This document shows, in pieces, positions 1 to 7,636 of a stretch of DNA of 64,000 bases. The DNA lies in NCBI RefSeq assembly GCF_003332825.1, contig NZ_QIRF01000012.1, forward strand, positions 33,004 through 97,003. Direction: 5' to 3'. A program made the translations under genes and the position numbers. Positions within the stretch are counted from its first letter, which is position 1; every line of letters starts with the position of its first letter. Below the pieces are notes generated by a model. That model was not told the DNA's origin and did no database searches. It saw nothing but the letters and a program-made list of their open reading frames with translations. The stretch is from Dyella sp. C9 (lineage in GTDB: Bacteria; Pseudomonadota; Gammaproteobacteria; Xanthomonadales; Rhodanobacteraceae).

Positions 1-1454
1 CTCGCGACGGCAAGGTACATCTGCACCGACATGTCGTTGGCATCCTGCCGAGCCAGTGCCTGCCACTGCGCCATGGCTTTTCCGGCGAAGTCCTGCGCGG
101 CGGCAAAGTCGCCCAGGGCGTAATGGATACCGGCCAGGTTGTCGTAGGCGTGTGCTACCTCCGTGTGATAACGGCGATTGCCGGGTACGCGTTGGGCCAG
201 CTGCTGGTAAATGCCAAGCACGATGGCGTACTGGCCTTGCGCCTGGGTCAGCTGTCCACGCGCTTCCAGTACATGGCCGATGTTGTTGTGCAGCCACCCC
301 AGGTGCTTGAACCAGTCGAGGTTCTCCGGATGCTGGCGCACCACGGTTTCGGTCAACGGCGCCGCCTGCTGGAACTGGCTGAGCGCTTCGGCCAGGTCGC
401 TGCGATCCCAGGCGACATTGCCCAGCCATGAGTGACTGTCGGCCAGTGCGATCCGCCATTCCGCGTTGCCCGGATGGCGTGCGACCAATGGCTGCATCAG
501 TCGCATCGACTCTTCGAAGGCCTGGCGCGCTTCAGGCAGCTTGCCCTGTTCCTCGCGTACGCGTCCGATGAGCTGGAGTGCCTTGGCACGTTCGGCCAGC
601 GAGTCGTCGGTGACCTCGGCGCCGCTCAGCGAGCTGAAGTAGCCCATGGCCTTGTCGGCGACATCGTCGAGGATGTCGAGTCGATTGGCCGCTTCCAGCT
701 TGGTATGGAGGTTGCCCAGCATGAAACCGATCAGGTCTTCAGCCTGGGCGCGCTGATGTTCCGCCACGCGCTGGGCGCGCAACGCAACTACGGCCAACGT
801 GGTCGTGATGGCGGTGATGACGACCGCCAATGCGGTGATGGCAGCCATGCGTCGTTGGCGGCGTTGCTGTTCCCGCTGCTTGAGATGGTCAAGCCCGATG
901 TCCAGCAGGCCTGCGACCAGTTTGAGCTTGGCGTTGGTCTTGCCGTCCTTGCCGGGGCGCACGTCCGCTGCGATCGGCTCGGTGTGCGCTTCGCCCAGCC
1001 TGCCGGAGGCATCGAGCCGGTAACGCAACGCAGGCGCGAAGCACTCTTCGGCGTGGCGACTGCCCAAGTGGCTTGCGTTGGGCTCGCCATCGACAATCAG
1101 GCAGAACACGCGCTCGCTGCGTCCCATGCGCTTATAGGCCAGCACTTCCTCATTCACCCAGCGTGACGTGGCCGAGCGCGGCGAGCAGATCACGATCAGG
1201 TTGGCCGACTGTGCGAGGGCTTCGTTGACTCGCAGGCTGAGGTCGGTGGCACTGGCCAGTTCATCACGGTCGCGAAAGATCGGTGCCAGCCGCCGTGGCG
1301 TGATTCCGGCGGCGGTGGTGCGGCCCACCAGGCGCCGGGGAATGACGTAGGTCTCCAGCGCCTTGTGCAGCCAATCGGCCCAGGCTTTGTCCTGGTGGCT
1401 GTAACTGATGAACGCGCGATACCGGTAGGCCGGCTCCGGAGAGGCCTGCGTCAT
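1..1454 (-). CDS. TIR-domain / transmembrane / TPR-repeat protein, C-terminus beyond window
   Basis: The reading frame starts at the ATG at 1454 and stays open to the window edge (about 484 codons), so the C-terminus is missing. Residues 11-20 read RYRAFISYSH, the start of a TIR fold, and the domain runs to about residue 150. The block SRWVNEE (W at residue 99) matches the position of the catalytic Glu in TIR NADases such as SARM1 (WVxxE), so NAD-cleaving activity is possible. A hydrophobic stretch at about residues 203-225 is a single membrane segment, followed by helical repeats with TPR-like spacing. Seen: TIR motifs, membrane segment, repeats. Known: bacterial TIR domains act in NAD+ depletion or signalling. 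Inferred: a membrane-anchored sensor with a cytoplasmic TIR. The role is unproven and the downstream neighbour is outside the window. A long dyad lies 64 bp upstream. Confidence 0.8.
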   Translation of the reverse strand, partial: MTQASPEPAYRYRAFISYSHQDKAWADWLHKALETYVIPRRLVGRTTAAGITPRRLAPIFRDRDELASATDLSLRVNEALAQSANLIVICSPRSATSRWVNEEVLAYKRMGRSERVFCLIVDGEPNASHLGSRHAEECFAPALRYRLDASGRLGEAHTEPIAADVRPGKDGKTNAKLKLVAGLLDIGLDHLKQREQQRRQRRMAAITALAVVITAITTTLAVVALRAQRVAEHQRAQAEDLIGFMLGNLHTKLEAANRLDILDDVADKAMGYFSSLSGAEVTDDSLAERAKALQLIGRVREEQGKLPEARQAFEESMRLMQPLVARHPGNAEWRIALADSHSWLGNVAWDRSDLAEALSQFQQAAPLTETVVRQHPENLDWFKHLGWLHNNIGHVLEARGQLTQAQGQYAIVLGIYQQLAQRVPGNRRYHTEVAHAYDNLAGIHYALGDFAAAQDFAGKAMAQWQALARQDANDMSVQMYLAVA

Positions 1455-1517
1455 GTCCAACCGCACTCCCGCACGAGTTGAAGCATTCCCTTGCAGGAAA
1501 GTCCCCAACACCGACCC

Positions 1518-1553
1518 GATGATCGATGGGCGCCAGTTGGCGATTCGATCATC
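1518..1553. promoter_or_regulatory. Long nested dyad upstream of the TIR gene
   Basis: Perfect 9-bp arms GATGATCGA (1518-1526) and TCGATCATC (1545-1553) flank an inner inverted repeat CGCCA-GT-TGGCG. It lies 64 bp upstream of the TIR start and 78 bp beyond the 3' end of the MDR reductase gene on the same strand. It could be an operator or a transcript hairpin separating the two units; there is no T-tract. Confidence 0.45.
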
Positions 1554-1630
1554 CTGGTAGCGGGAAAGCGTATCACGCCAGCTGTGACACGCTCACACGT
1601 TTGTTGACTATGCCTTTTGGCCGGCGTGGC

Positions 1631-2647
1631 TCAATCGTCGTGCGCGACGCGCAATACCAGCTTGCCGGTGTTACTTCCCTGAAACAGTCGATTGAGCACG
1701 GTGGGGGCGTTTTCCAGCCCCTCGGCAATGGTTTCACCGGCCTTGATCTTGCCGCCGACCACCCAGCCGACCAGATCCTGCACGGCGCGGGCCTGGTCCT
1801 TGTAGTCGAAGGCAAGGAAGCCGCGCACGGTGAGGCGCTTGACGATGATCACACTGTAGTCGTCCGACGGGCGACCGCCGCTGGCATAGTTGGCGATCAG
1901 TCCGCACAGCGCCACGCGACCGCCATTGACCATGCGCGACAGCACCGCACGCATCACCGGGCCACCGACGTTCTCGAAGTTCACGTGCACGCCATCGGGC
2001 GTGGCAGCTGCCAGTTGCTGCTTGAAGTCCTCGGCCTTGTAGTCGACGGCGGCGTCGAAGCCCAGGTCTTCGACGAGATGGCGGCATTTCTCCGCGCCAC
2101 CGGCGATGCCGACCACGCGTGCGCCGCGCAGCTTGCCGATCTGGCCGGCGATGGAACCCACCGAGCCGGCTGCTGCCGATACCACCAGGGTTTCACCCGC
2201 TTCGACTGGAGCGATTTCGGTGAGACCGTAGTACGCGGTGATGCCGCTGAAGCCGCAAGCGCCAAGCAGGGTGGGCAGTGCGACCGGTGGCTTGGGTGGC
2301 AGCTTCACCCAGTAGCCCATCTTGCCCTCGTCGATCAGGGCGTAGTCCTGCCAGCCCACCAGTCCCTGCACCAGGTCGCCCACCGCATAGTGCTTCGACT
2401 TGGAGGCGACCACACGGCCCAGGCCCAGGCTGCGCATCACCTCGCCGATGGCGACGGGCGGCATGTACTGCGGGATATCGCTCATCCACACGCGATTGGT
2501 GGGGTCCATCGACAGGTACAGCACGCGCACCAGCGCCTGCCCGTCGGCCAGCTCGGCGACGGGTACTTCGCGCAGGTCGAAGTTGTCCAGGCTGACCAGC
2601 CCCTCGGGGCGCGTCTTCAGCAGCAATTGGCGATTCATGACGGTCAT
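1631..2647 (-). CDS. NADP-dependent oxidoreductase, zinc-independent MDR family (PTGR/CurA-like)
   Basis: The 338-aa protein belongs to the medium-chain dehydrogenase/reductase superfamily, in the leukotriene B4 dehydrogenase / curcumin reductase branch, which reduces the C=C bond of alpha,beta-unsaturated ketones or aldehydes with NADPH. A Rossmann motif VVSAAAGSVGS lies mid-protein, and the structural-zinc cysteines of zinc ADHs are absent. The start ATG at 2647 (MTVMNRQ) is preceded by GGAG six bases away; an open frame extending to 2722 overlaps the upstream SDR and lacks such a site. It is the last gene of a minus-strand run with two SDRs (13-bp gap), so it probably serves the same fatty-acyl or hydroxy-acid catabolic pathway. 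The substrate is unknown. Confidence 0.85.
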   Translation of the reverse strand: MTVMNRQLLLKTRPEGLVSLDNFDLREVPVAELADGQALVRVLYLSMDPTNRVWMSDIPQYMPPVAIGEVMRSLGLGRVVASKSKHYAVGDLVQGLVGWQDYALIDEGKMGYWVKLPPKPPVALPTLLGACGFSGITAYYGLTEIAPVEAGETLVVSAAAGSVGSIAGQIGKLRGARVVGIAGGAEKCRHLVEDLGFDAAVDYKAEDFKQQLAAATPDGVHVNFENVGGPVMRAVLSRMVNGGRVALCGLIANYASGGRPSDDYSVIIVKRLTVRGFLAFDYKDQARAVQDLVGWVVGGKIKAGETIAEGLENAPTVLNRLFQGSNTGKLVLRVAHDD

Positions 2648-2660
2648 GGTGTTCTCCGGA

Positions 2661-3449
2661 TCAGACGGCGCGGGAGCCGCCGTCGATGACGAGTTCCGCG
2701 GCGGTAACGTAGCGGCTTTCATCGGAAGCGAGATAGAGCACGGCGTAGGCCACGTCGTCAGGCTCGCCGAGGCGATGCATGGGGATGCCGCGCACCAGCT
2801 TGCGCGTGGCTTCCTCCTCGCCCAGCTTGTCGAAGAAGGGCTTCACGATGCCGGTGCGGATGAAGGCAGGGTGGATGGAGTTGCAGCGCACGTCGATCTT
2901 CTGGCGCGTGCAATCCATCGCCACCGACTTGGTCAGTGATGCGACCGCAGCCTTGGATGTGTTGTATGCGGTGTAGTCCGGGTCGGTCTTGAACGCGGCA
3001 AGCGAGGAGATGTTCACGATGGACGCCGGCTGCGCATCGCGCAGGTAGGGCAGGGCATGCTTGCAGCCCAGCATGACGCTGTCCACGTTGACGCCCATCA
3101 CGCGGTGCCACTCCTTCAGTTCGATGCGCTCGACACCGCCGAGCGAGCCGACGCCGGCATTGTTGACCAGCACGGAGAGCGCGCCCATCACCTTCACGGC
3201 GTCGGCCAGCGTGCGCTGCCAGGCAGCCTCGTCGCTGACGTCCTGGGCGGCCGACCATGCCACGGTGGCGCCGTGTTCGCGATTGATCTCCTCGGCGACC
3301 GCCGCAACGGCGTCACCATGGATGTCGGTGATGAACACCTTGGCGCCATGCCGTGCGAGCATGCGCGCCGAGGCAGCGCCCAGGCCACCGGCGGCACCTG
3401 TCACAACGGCGCATTTGCCGGCGGCGCGTGGGGAGAGAATCGACGTCAT
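2661..3449 (-). CDS. SDR-family NAD(P)-dependent oxidoreductase
   Basis: A classical short-chain dehydrogenase of 262 aa. The cofactor motif TGAAGGLG is near the N-terminus, NNAG is mid-protein, and the catalytic Ser-Tyr-Lys set is visible (NISS and YNTSK). The ATG at 3449 is chosen because GGAG lies six bases before it, the same arrangement as the next gene downstream; an ATG four codons earlier has no ribosome-binding site. The gene follows the other SDR after about 15 bp and precedes the MDR reductase after 13 bp, so the three are probably co-transcribed. Expected chemistry is alcohol/ketone interconversion, for example of a 3-hydroxyacyl intermediate; the substrate cannot be read from sequence. 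Confidence 0.87.
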   Translation of the reverse strand: MTSILSPRAAGKCAVVTGAAGGLGAASARMLARHGAKVFITDIHGDAVAAVAEEINREHGATVAWSAAQDVSDEAAWQRTLADAVKVMGALSVLVNNAGVGSLGGVERIELKEWHRVMGVNVDSVMLGCKHALPYLRDAQPASIVNISSLAAFKTDPDYTAYNTSKAAVASLTKSVAMDCTRQKIDVRCNSIHPAFIRTGIVKPFFDKLGEEEATRKLVRGIPMHRLGEPDDVAYAVLYLASDESRYVTAAELVIDGGSRAV

Positions 3450-3464
3450 GGGTTGCTCCATGGG

Positions 3465-4235
3465 TTAAACGCTGAGATAACCGCCGTCCACGTTCAGCAC
3501 CGCACCCGTGGTGTACGAGGCCGCGTCGGAAGCGAGGTAGAGCGCGGCGCCGGCCATTTCGGACGGCTGCGCCACGCGGCGCATCGGCACATGGGCCAGC
3601 GCCTGCTTGAGGATGGCCGGCGTGTTCACCAGCACCGAGGCGAACTTGGTGTCGGTCAGGCCTGGCAGCAACGCGTTGCAGCGCACGCCCTGCTCGGCGC
3701 ATTCCACCGCGAAGGCCTTGGTCATGGAGATCACCGCCGCCTTGGTGATCGAGTAGATGCCCTGCTGGAAACCGGGCACCACGCCGTTGACCGAAGCCAC
3801 GTTGACGATCGAGCCGCCACCGCCCTTGGCCATCAGCCTGGCACCGTGGCTGGACATGTAGAAGTAGCCGCGGATATTCACGTCCACTGTCTTCTGGAAC
3901 ACCGAGGGCTCGGTGTCGGTGATGTGGCCAAAGTACGGGTTGGTGGCGGCGTTGTTGACCAGGATGTCGAGGCGGCCGTGCTTCTGCTCGACCGCGGCGT
4001 ACAGCGCCTCGATCTGTTCCATTTCGCCGATGTGGCAGGCCAGCGCCTCGGCCGATCCGCCTCCGGCGGCGATGGCATCGACCACGGCCTGGCAGTCGGC
4101 CTGCTTGCGGCTGGACACGATCACGTGTGCGCCGTGCAGTGCCAGCAGTTTGGCGATCTCCTCGCCGATGCCGCGGCTGGCGCCGGTGACGATGGCGATC
4201 TTGCCGGTGAGGTCGAAGGTGACGGGTGTGCTCAT
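3465..4235 (-). CDS. SDR-family oxidoreductase (second paralogue)
   Basis: A 256-aa short-chain dehydrogenase with TGASRGIG at the N-terminus, NNAA in the core and YSITK as the catalytic Tyr/Lys pair; the protein ends VDGGYLSV, typical of classical SDRs. It is clearly diverged from the SDR immediately downstream. The ribosome-binding site before the ATG at 4235 is weak. Upstream is a 290-bp spacer with two palindromic repeats and then the histidine phosphatase gene on the same strand, so it may begin its own transcript or be read through from the acyl-CoA dehydrogenase operon. Confidence 0.87.
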   Translation of the reverse strand: MSTPVTFDLTGKIAIVTGASRGIGEEIAKLLALHGAHVIVSSRKQADCQAVVDAIAAGGGSAEALACHIGEMEQIEALYAAVEQKHGRLDILVNNAATNPYFGHITDTEPSVFQKTVDVNIRGYFYMSSHGARLMAKGGGGSIVNVASVNGVVPGFQQGIYSITKAAVISMTKAFAVECAEQGVRCNALLPGLTDTKFASVLVNTPAILKQALAHVPMRRVAQPSEMAGAALYLASDAASYTTGAVLNVDGGYLSV

Positions 4236-4327
4236 GGGCGCTGACTCAAGAGTGTGGGTGGTGGTGTGGTTGGGTGGTCATGTCGATGAGCCAGGGACGG
4301 ATACCTTCGAACGCGAAAGCCGCTGGA

Positions 4328-4345
4328 TGCCAGCGTTCGCTGGCA
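4328..4345 (-). repeat. Type A dispersed palindrome, copy 1
   Basis: TGCCAGCG-TT-CGCTGGCA is a perfect 8-bp-stem palindrome. On the minus strand, with its flanks, it reads GTCATGCCAGCGAACG then CTGGCATCCAG, the same consensus as the copies at 4408 and 61127. Copies 1 and 2 are inverted relative to each other, like a BIME-type pair. Confidence 0.75.
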
Positions 4346-4407
4346 TGACGGGCGGGTGCACGGCATGTGGGCCTTATCGTCCTCAAGCGCTTATCGTCCT
4401 CACCGTC

Positions 4408-4427
4408 ATTCCGGCGAATGCCGGAAT
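4408..4427 (+). repeat. Type A dispersed palindrome, copy 2
   Basis: ATTCCGGC-GAAT-GCCGGAAT is a perfect 8-bp inverted repeat flanked by GTC and CCAG as in the other copies. Compensating changes relative to copy 1 (CCAGC/GCTGG against CCGGC/GCCGG) keep the stem paired, which suggests the structure is what is conserved. Confidence 0.75.
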
Positions 4428-4525
4428 CCAGTGCCCCGCACGTCGAGACGGGAGGCGTGCGTTTGAGCAGCCCCGCGGGATCCTGGCTGCCGCCAGTCTC
4501 GCAACTGCGTGTCGGCAAAGCCGGC

Positions 4526-5215
4526 TCATCGCAACGTCACCAGTCGTGCATCGTTCGCGCGCTCCAGGTGCGGCCACGCGTTGTAGGTCACCAGTGTCGA
4601 TCCACGCGACCCTAGCCGCAGGCGTGTCACGCCGGTGTTCACGAGTGGCCAGCTCAGCTCGAAGGCATGGGTTTGGGGCGCGCCGAGCAGGGCACTGGCG
4701 ATCACGGCGATGGGGCCGCCGGAGGTGAAGGCCCAGCCGGTCTCGCCGGGCATCTCAGCCAGTGCTTTGAGCGCCTCCAGCGCGGCTGCGCGGAAGGCCG
4801 GCCAGCTTTGCTGGTATTCGTCGTCGTGCCGCCCCGAGGTCCATCGCACCAGCGCTTCCTCGAAAAGACGCTGGAACGCTCGATGCGGATCGTCCATCTG
4901 CTTCATCGCGGCACGCAGCGAGCCCGGTGCGCTGAACTCGGGGCGCAGCCGGGCCAGCAGTTCCAGATGGTCCACTTCATCGAGGCCGGCCAGCGTGGTC
5001 ACCGGCAAATCGACACCAGCGGCTTGCAGGCACAGGCGCGTGGTGTCGCGATGGCGCACGCGCGGGCCCATCGCCACGCTATCCGGCCGGGGGCCGCAGG
5101 CGGCCAGCCATTCGCCAAGCAGATGCGACTGTTGCTCGCCCAGCGGCGAGAGCCGGTCGTAGTCCTCGGCGCTGAAGCTGGCCTGGCCGTGGCGTATCAG
5201 CAGCAGTTCGCGCAT
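4526..5215 (-). CDS. Histidine phosphatase family protein
   Basis: A 229-aa member of the phosphoglycerate-mutase-like histidine phosphatases. The catalytic motif LLIRHGQASF is at the N-terminus, where the His forms the phospho-enzyme; further conserved positions are HRDTTR and the C-terminal TSGGPIAVIASALL block that usually holds the second catalytic His, here with no His at that exact place. It follows the APH-like kinase with only a 3-base gap, so the two are translated together. In this context it may hydrolyse a phospho-acyl intermediate or a phosphorylated side product; this is inference. Confidence 0.8.
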   Translation of the reverse strand: MRELLLIRHGQASFSAEDYDRLSPLGEQQSHLLGEWLAACGPRPDSVAMGPRVRHRDTTRLCLQAAGVDLPVTTLAGLDEVDHLELLARLRPEFSAPGSLRAAMKQMDDPHRAFQRLFEEALVRWTSGRHDDEYQQSWPAFRAAALEALKALAEMPGETGWAFTSGGPIAVIASALLGAPQTHAFELSWPLVNTGVTRLRLGSRGSTLVTYNAWPHLERANDARLVTLR

Positions 5216-5218
5216 GAC

Positions 5219-6283
5219 TCAGGCCGCCGCGATCAGGCGGCGGCAGCGCATGCCCATGTAGCGGGCGGCGTCCCCGAAGCCGGCGAACTGCGGGTTGGTG
5301 GTCTGGCCCAGTGCAAAGCGGCGGTAGATCTGCTGGATGATCACCATCAGGCGGAACAGGCCGAACACCTCGTAGAAGCCGAAGCGCGAGACGTCGATGC
5401 CGGTGCGCCCGCCGTAGTACGCCACGACTTCGGCGCGGGTGAGCATGCCGGCCTCATGAGTGGGCTGGCGACGGAACGACTGGAAGATCTTGTCGTCGTC
5501 GGCCTGTACCCAATAGGCCAGCGAGCCACCCAGATCCATCAGCGGGTCGCCGACGGTGGCCATCTCCCAATCGAGCACGCCGATGATGTCCAGCGGGTTG
5601 TCGGGCGACAGCACCACGTTGTCGAAGCGGTAGTCGTTGTGGATCACGCAGCGGGCGTTGTCCTGCGCCGGCTGGTTGGCATCGAGCCAGGCGAGCACGT
5701 CCTCGCAGGGATCGGAGCCTTCGGTGGCGGCCTGGCGCCAGCGCTCGCTCCAGCCCGACACCTGCCGCGCGATATAGCCTTCGCCCTTGGCCAGCTCGCG
5801 CAGGCCGGGCTGCTGCGTGTCCACCTGGTGCAGCTGGATCAGGCGATCGATGAAGCCTACGCACAGCTTGTGCACGCCATCGCGATCCAGGCCAAGCTCG
5901 GGCGGCAGGTCGCGGCGCAGGATGGTGCCGTGCAGGCGCTCCATCACGTAGAAGTCCGCACCCAGCACGCTTTCGTCGTCGCAGCGCGCGAGGATGGCCG
6001 GCACGTACGGATAACCGGGCTTGAGCGCCGCCATCACGCGTGCCTCGCGCAGCATGTCGTGCGCCGACTTGGCCTTGGCGCCACGCGGCGGGCGACGCAG
6101 CACCAGTTCGCGGTCGGGGTAACTCAACAGATAGGTAAGGTTGGACGCGCCGCCGGGAAACTGCTTCACCGATGGCGTACCGGCGAGGCCGTCGATGTGC
6201 TGCTTGAGGAAGGCATCGACGCGCGCCACGTCGAAGGCGTCTTCCTCGCGCACGGCGCGGGCCTGGTCGGGAATGGCGGTCAT
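5219..6283 (-). CDS. APH-family phosphotransferase, ACAD10/11 kinase-like
   Basis: A 354-aa aminoglycoside-phosphotransferase-fold kinase. FPGGASNLTY is the glycine-rich entry, HNDYRFDNVV is the catalytic Brenner loop and VLDWEMATVGDPLMDLG carries the metal-binding Asp. This subgroup is normally found beside, or fused to, an acyl-CoA dehydrogenase: in human ACAD10/11 and the bacterial levulinate (Lva) system the kinase phosphorylates the hydroxyl of 4-hydroxyacyl-CoA. Here its ATG overlaps the stop of the acyl-CoA dehydrogenase gene (ATGA at 6280-6283), implying translational coupling. The most likely role is hydroxyacyl-CoA phosphorylation rather than antibiotic resistance. Confidence 0.85.
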   Translation of the reverse strand: MTAIPDQARAVREEDAFDVARVDAFLKQHIDGLAGTPSVKQFPGGASNLTYLLSYPDRELVLRRPPRGAKAKSAHDMLREARVMAALKPGYPYVPAILARCDDESVLGADFYVMERLHGTILRRDLPPELGLDRDGVHKLCVGFIDRLIQLHQVDTQQPGLRELAKGEGYIARQVSGWSERWRQAATEGSDPCEDVLAWLDANQPAQDNARCVIHNDYRFDNVVLSPDNPLDIIGVLDWEMATVGDPLMDLGGSLAYWVQADDDKIFQSFRRQPTHEAGMLTRAEVVAYYGGRTGIDVSRFGFYEVFGLFRLMVIIQQIYRRFALGQTTNPQFAGFGDAARYMGMRCRRLIAAA

Positions 6284-7509
6284 GCGAAGGGTTCCTTGGC
6301 GAGTTGGGCCTTGGCTTCAAGCTTGGCGACCACGGCGCGATGTACTTCGTCCGGGCCGTCGGCGAGGCGCAATACGCGCGCATAGGCGTACAGTTGGGCC
6401 AGCGGGAAATCGTCGGTGAGGCCGGCGCCGCCGTGGATCTGGATGGCGGCATCGGCGGCCTGCTGGGCGACCGCGGGCACTACTACCTTGATCTGCGAGA
6501 TCAGGCTGAGCGCGGCTTTGGGCCCCTGGGTGTCGAGCGTCCATGCGGTCTTGAGCGTGAGCAGGCGGGCCTGTTCGATCGCCATGCGCAGGTTGGCCAC
6601 GACGTCCGCGTTGCCACCGAGCCTGAGTAGCGGCTGGCCGAATGCCACGCGCGACTGCGCACGCCGGCACAGCAGCGACAGCGCGCGCTCGGCGGCACCG
6701 AGTGCGCGCATGCAGTGATGCACGCGACCGGGGCCGAGCCGGCCCTGCGCGATCTCGAAACCGCGGCCGGGGCCGAGTATCACGTTCTCCAGCGGCAGGC
6801 GCACATGGTTGAAGCTGAGTTCGCCATGGCCGGAGGGTTCGTCGTAGGCGTGGAACACCGGCAGCATGCGTTCGATGTGCACGCCGGGTGCATCCAGCGG
6901 GCAGATCACCATGCTGTGGCGATGATGCGGATCGGCGTCGGCATCGCTCAGGCCCATGAAGATCACGAAGCGGCAATGCGGATGGCCTAGCCCGGTGGTC
7001 CACCACTTGCGGCCGTGGAGCACTACCTCGTTGCCTTCCACGCGTGCGGTGGCACGCATGTTGGTGGCGTCGGAGGAGGCCACATCCGGCTCGGTCATGG
7101 CGAAGCCGGAGCGGATCTCGCCATCCAGCAACGGTTGCAGCCAGCGTTCACGTTGAGCCGGCGAGCCGTAGCGGTGCAGCACCTCCATGTTGCCGGTATC
7201 GGGCGCGCTGCAGTTGAACACCTCGGGCGCGATGAAGGAGTGGCCCATGATCTCGGCCAGCGGCGCGTATTCGAGGTTGCTCAGGCCCGGACCCTCCTCG
7301 AGATCGGGCAGGAACAGGTTCCACAGGCCCTCGGCACGGGCGCGTGCCTTGAGCGTTTCCATCACTACCGGCTGGCGCCAGTCGCGATGATCGGCGCTGC
7401 CGCTAAGCTGCGCGGCATAGACCGCCTCGGCGGGAGCGATTTCCTCGCGCATGAAGCGGGTGAGGCGCTCGGTGAGTGCGCGGGTACGTTCGGACGGGGC
7501 GAAATCCAT
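6280..7509 (-). CDS. Acyl-CoA dehydrogenase, ACAD10/11-like
   Basis: A 409-aa flavin-dependent acyl-CoA dehydrogenase. FAMTEPDVASSDATNM is the FAD/substrate loop, and QIHGGAGLTDDFPLAQ followed by RLADGPDEVH near the C-terminus is characteristic of the ACAD10/11 branch. The start ATG at 7509 (MDFAPSER) has GGAG eight bases upstream; a longer frame to 7551 would enter the divergent promoter region. It is the first gene of a minus-strand operon with the APH kinase and histidine phosphatase. In ACAD11-type systems the dehydrogenase domain handles the phosphorylated 4-hydroxyacyl-CoA, leading to a 3-hydroxyacyl-CoA for beta-oxidation. Control is probably by the divergent LysR gene. Confidence 0.87.
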   Translation of the reverse strand: MDFAPSERTRALTERLTRFMREEIAPAEAVYAAQLSGSADHRDWRQPVVMETLKARARAEGLWNLFLPDLEEGPGLSNLEYAPLAEIMGHSFIAPEVFNCSAPDTGNMEVLHRYGSPAQRERWLQPLLDGEIRSGFAMTEPDVASSDATNMRATARVEGNEVVLHGRKWWTTGLGHPHCRFVIFMGLSDADADPHHRHSMVICPLDAPGVHIERMLPVFHAYDEPSGHGELSFNHVRLPLENVILGPGRGFEIAQGRLGPGRVHHCMRALGAAERALSLLCRRAQSRVAFGQPLLRLGGNADVVANLRMAIEQARLLTLKTAWTLDTQGPKAALSLISQIKVVVPAVAQQAADAAIQIHGGAGLTDDFPLAQLYAYARVLRLADGPDEVHRAVVAKLEAKAQLAKEPFA

Positions 7510-7583
7510 GGGGCGTTCTCCGGGGTCCGCCGCAGCGTACGCCGGTGACATCCGATAAGTGAAATGAATATGCTTTATGGCAT

Positions 7584-7604
7584 GTCATTCGTGGTGTGAA
7601 TGAC
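7584..7604. promoter_or_regulatory. Perfect dyad in the LysR / acyl-CoA dehydrogenase divergent region
   Basis: GTCATTC (7584-7590), 7 bases, then GAATGAC (7598-7604): a perfect 7+7 inverted repeat. It is 32 bp upstream of the LysR start and 74 bp upstream of the acyl-CoA dehydrogenase start, where a LysR-type regulator would bind to control both itself and the operon. No clear -35/-10 pair was assigned. Confidence 0.55.
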
Positions 7605-7636
7605 TTTCCGGCCTGCTGAACGCATGGAGTATCGCC

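Noticed and set aside
5219..6283. Aminoglycoside resistance gene
   Set aside because: Although the fold is APH, the coupling to an ACAD10/11-like dehydrogenase fits acyl-CoA metabolism.
4667..6385. A 572-codon plus-strand open frame
   Set aside because: Antisense to the histidine phosphatase and APH kinase; no motif and no ribosome-binding site.
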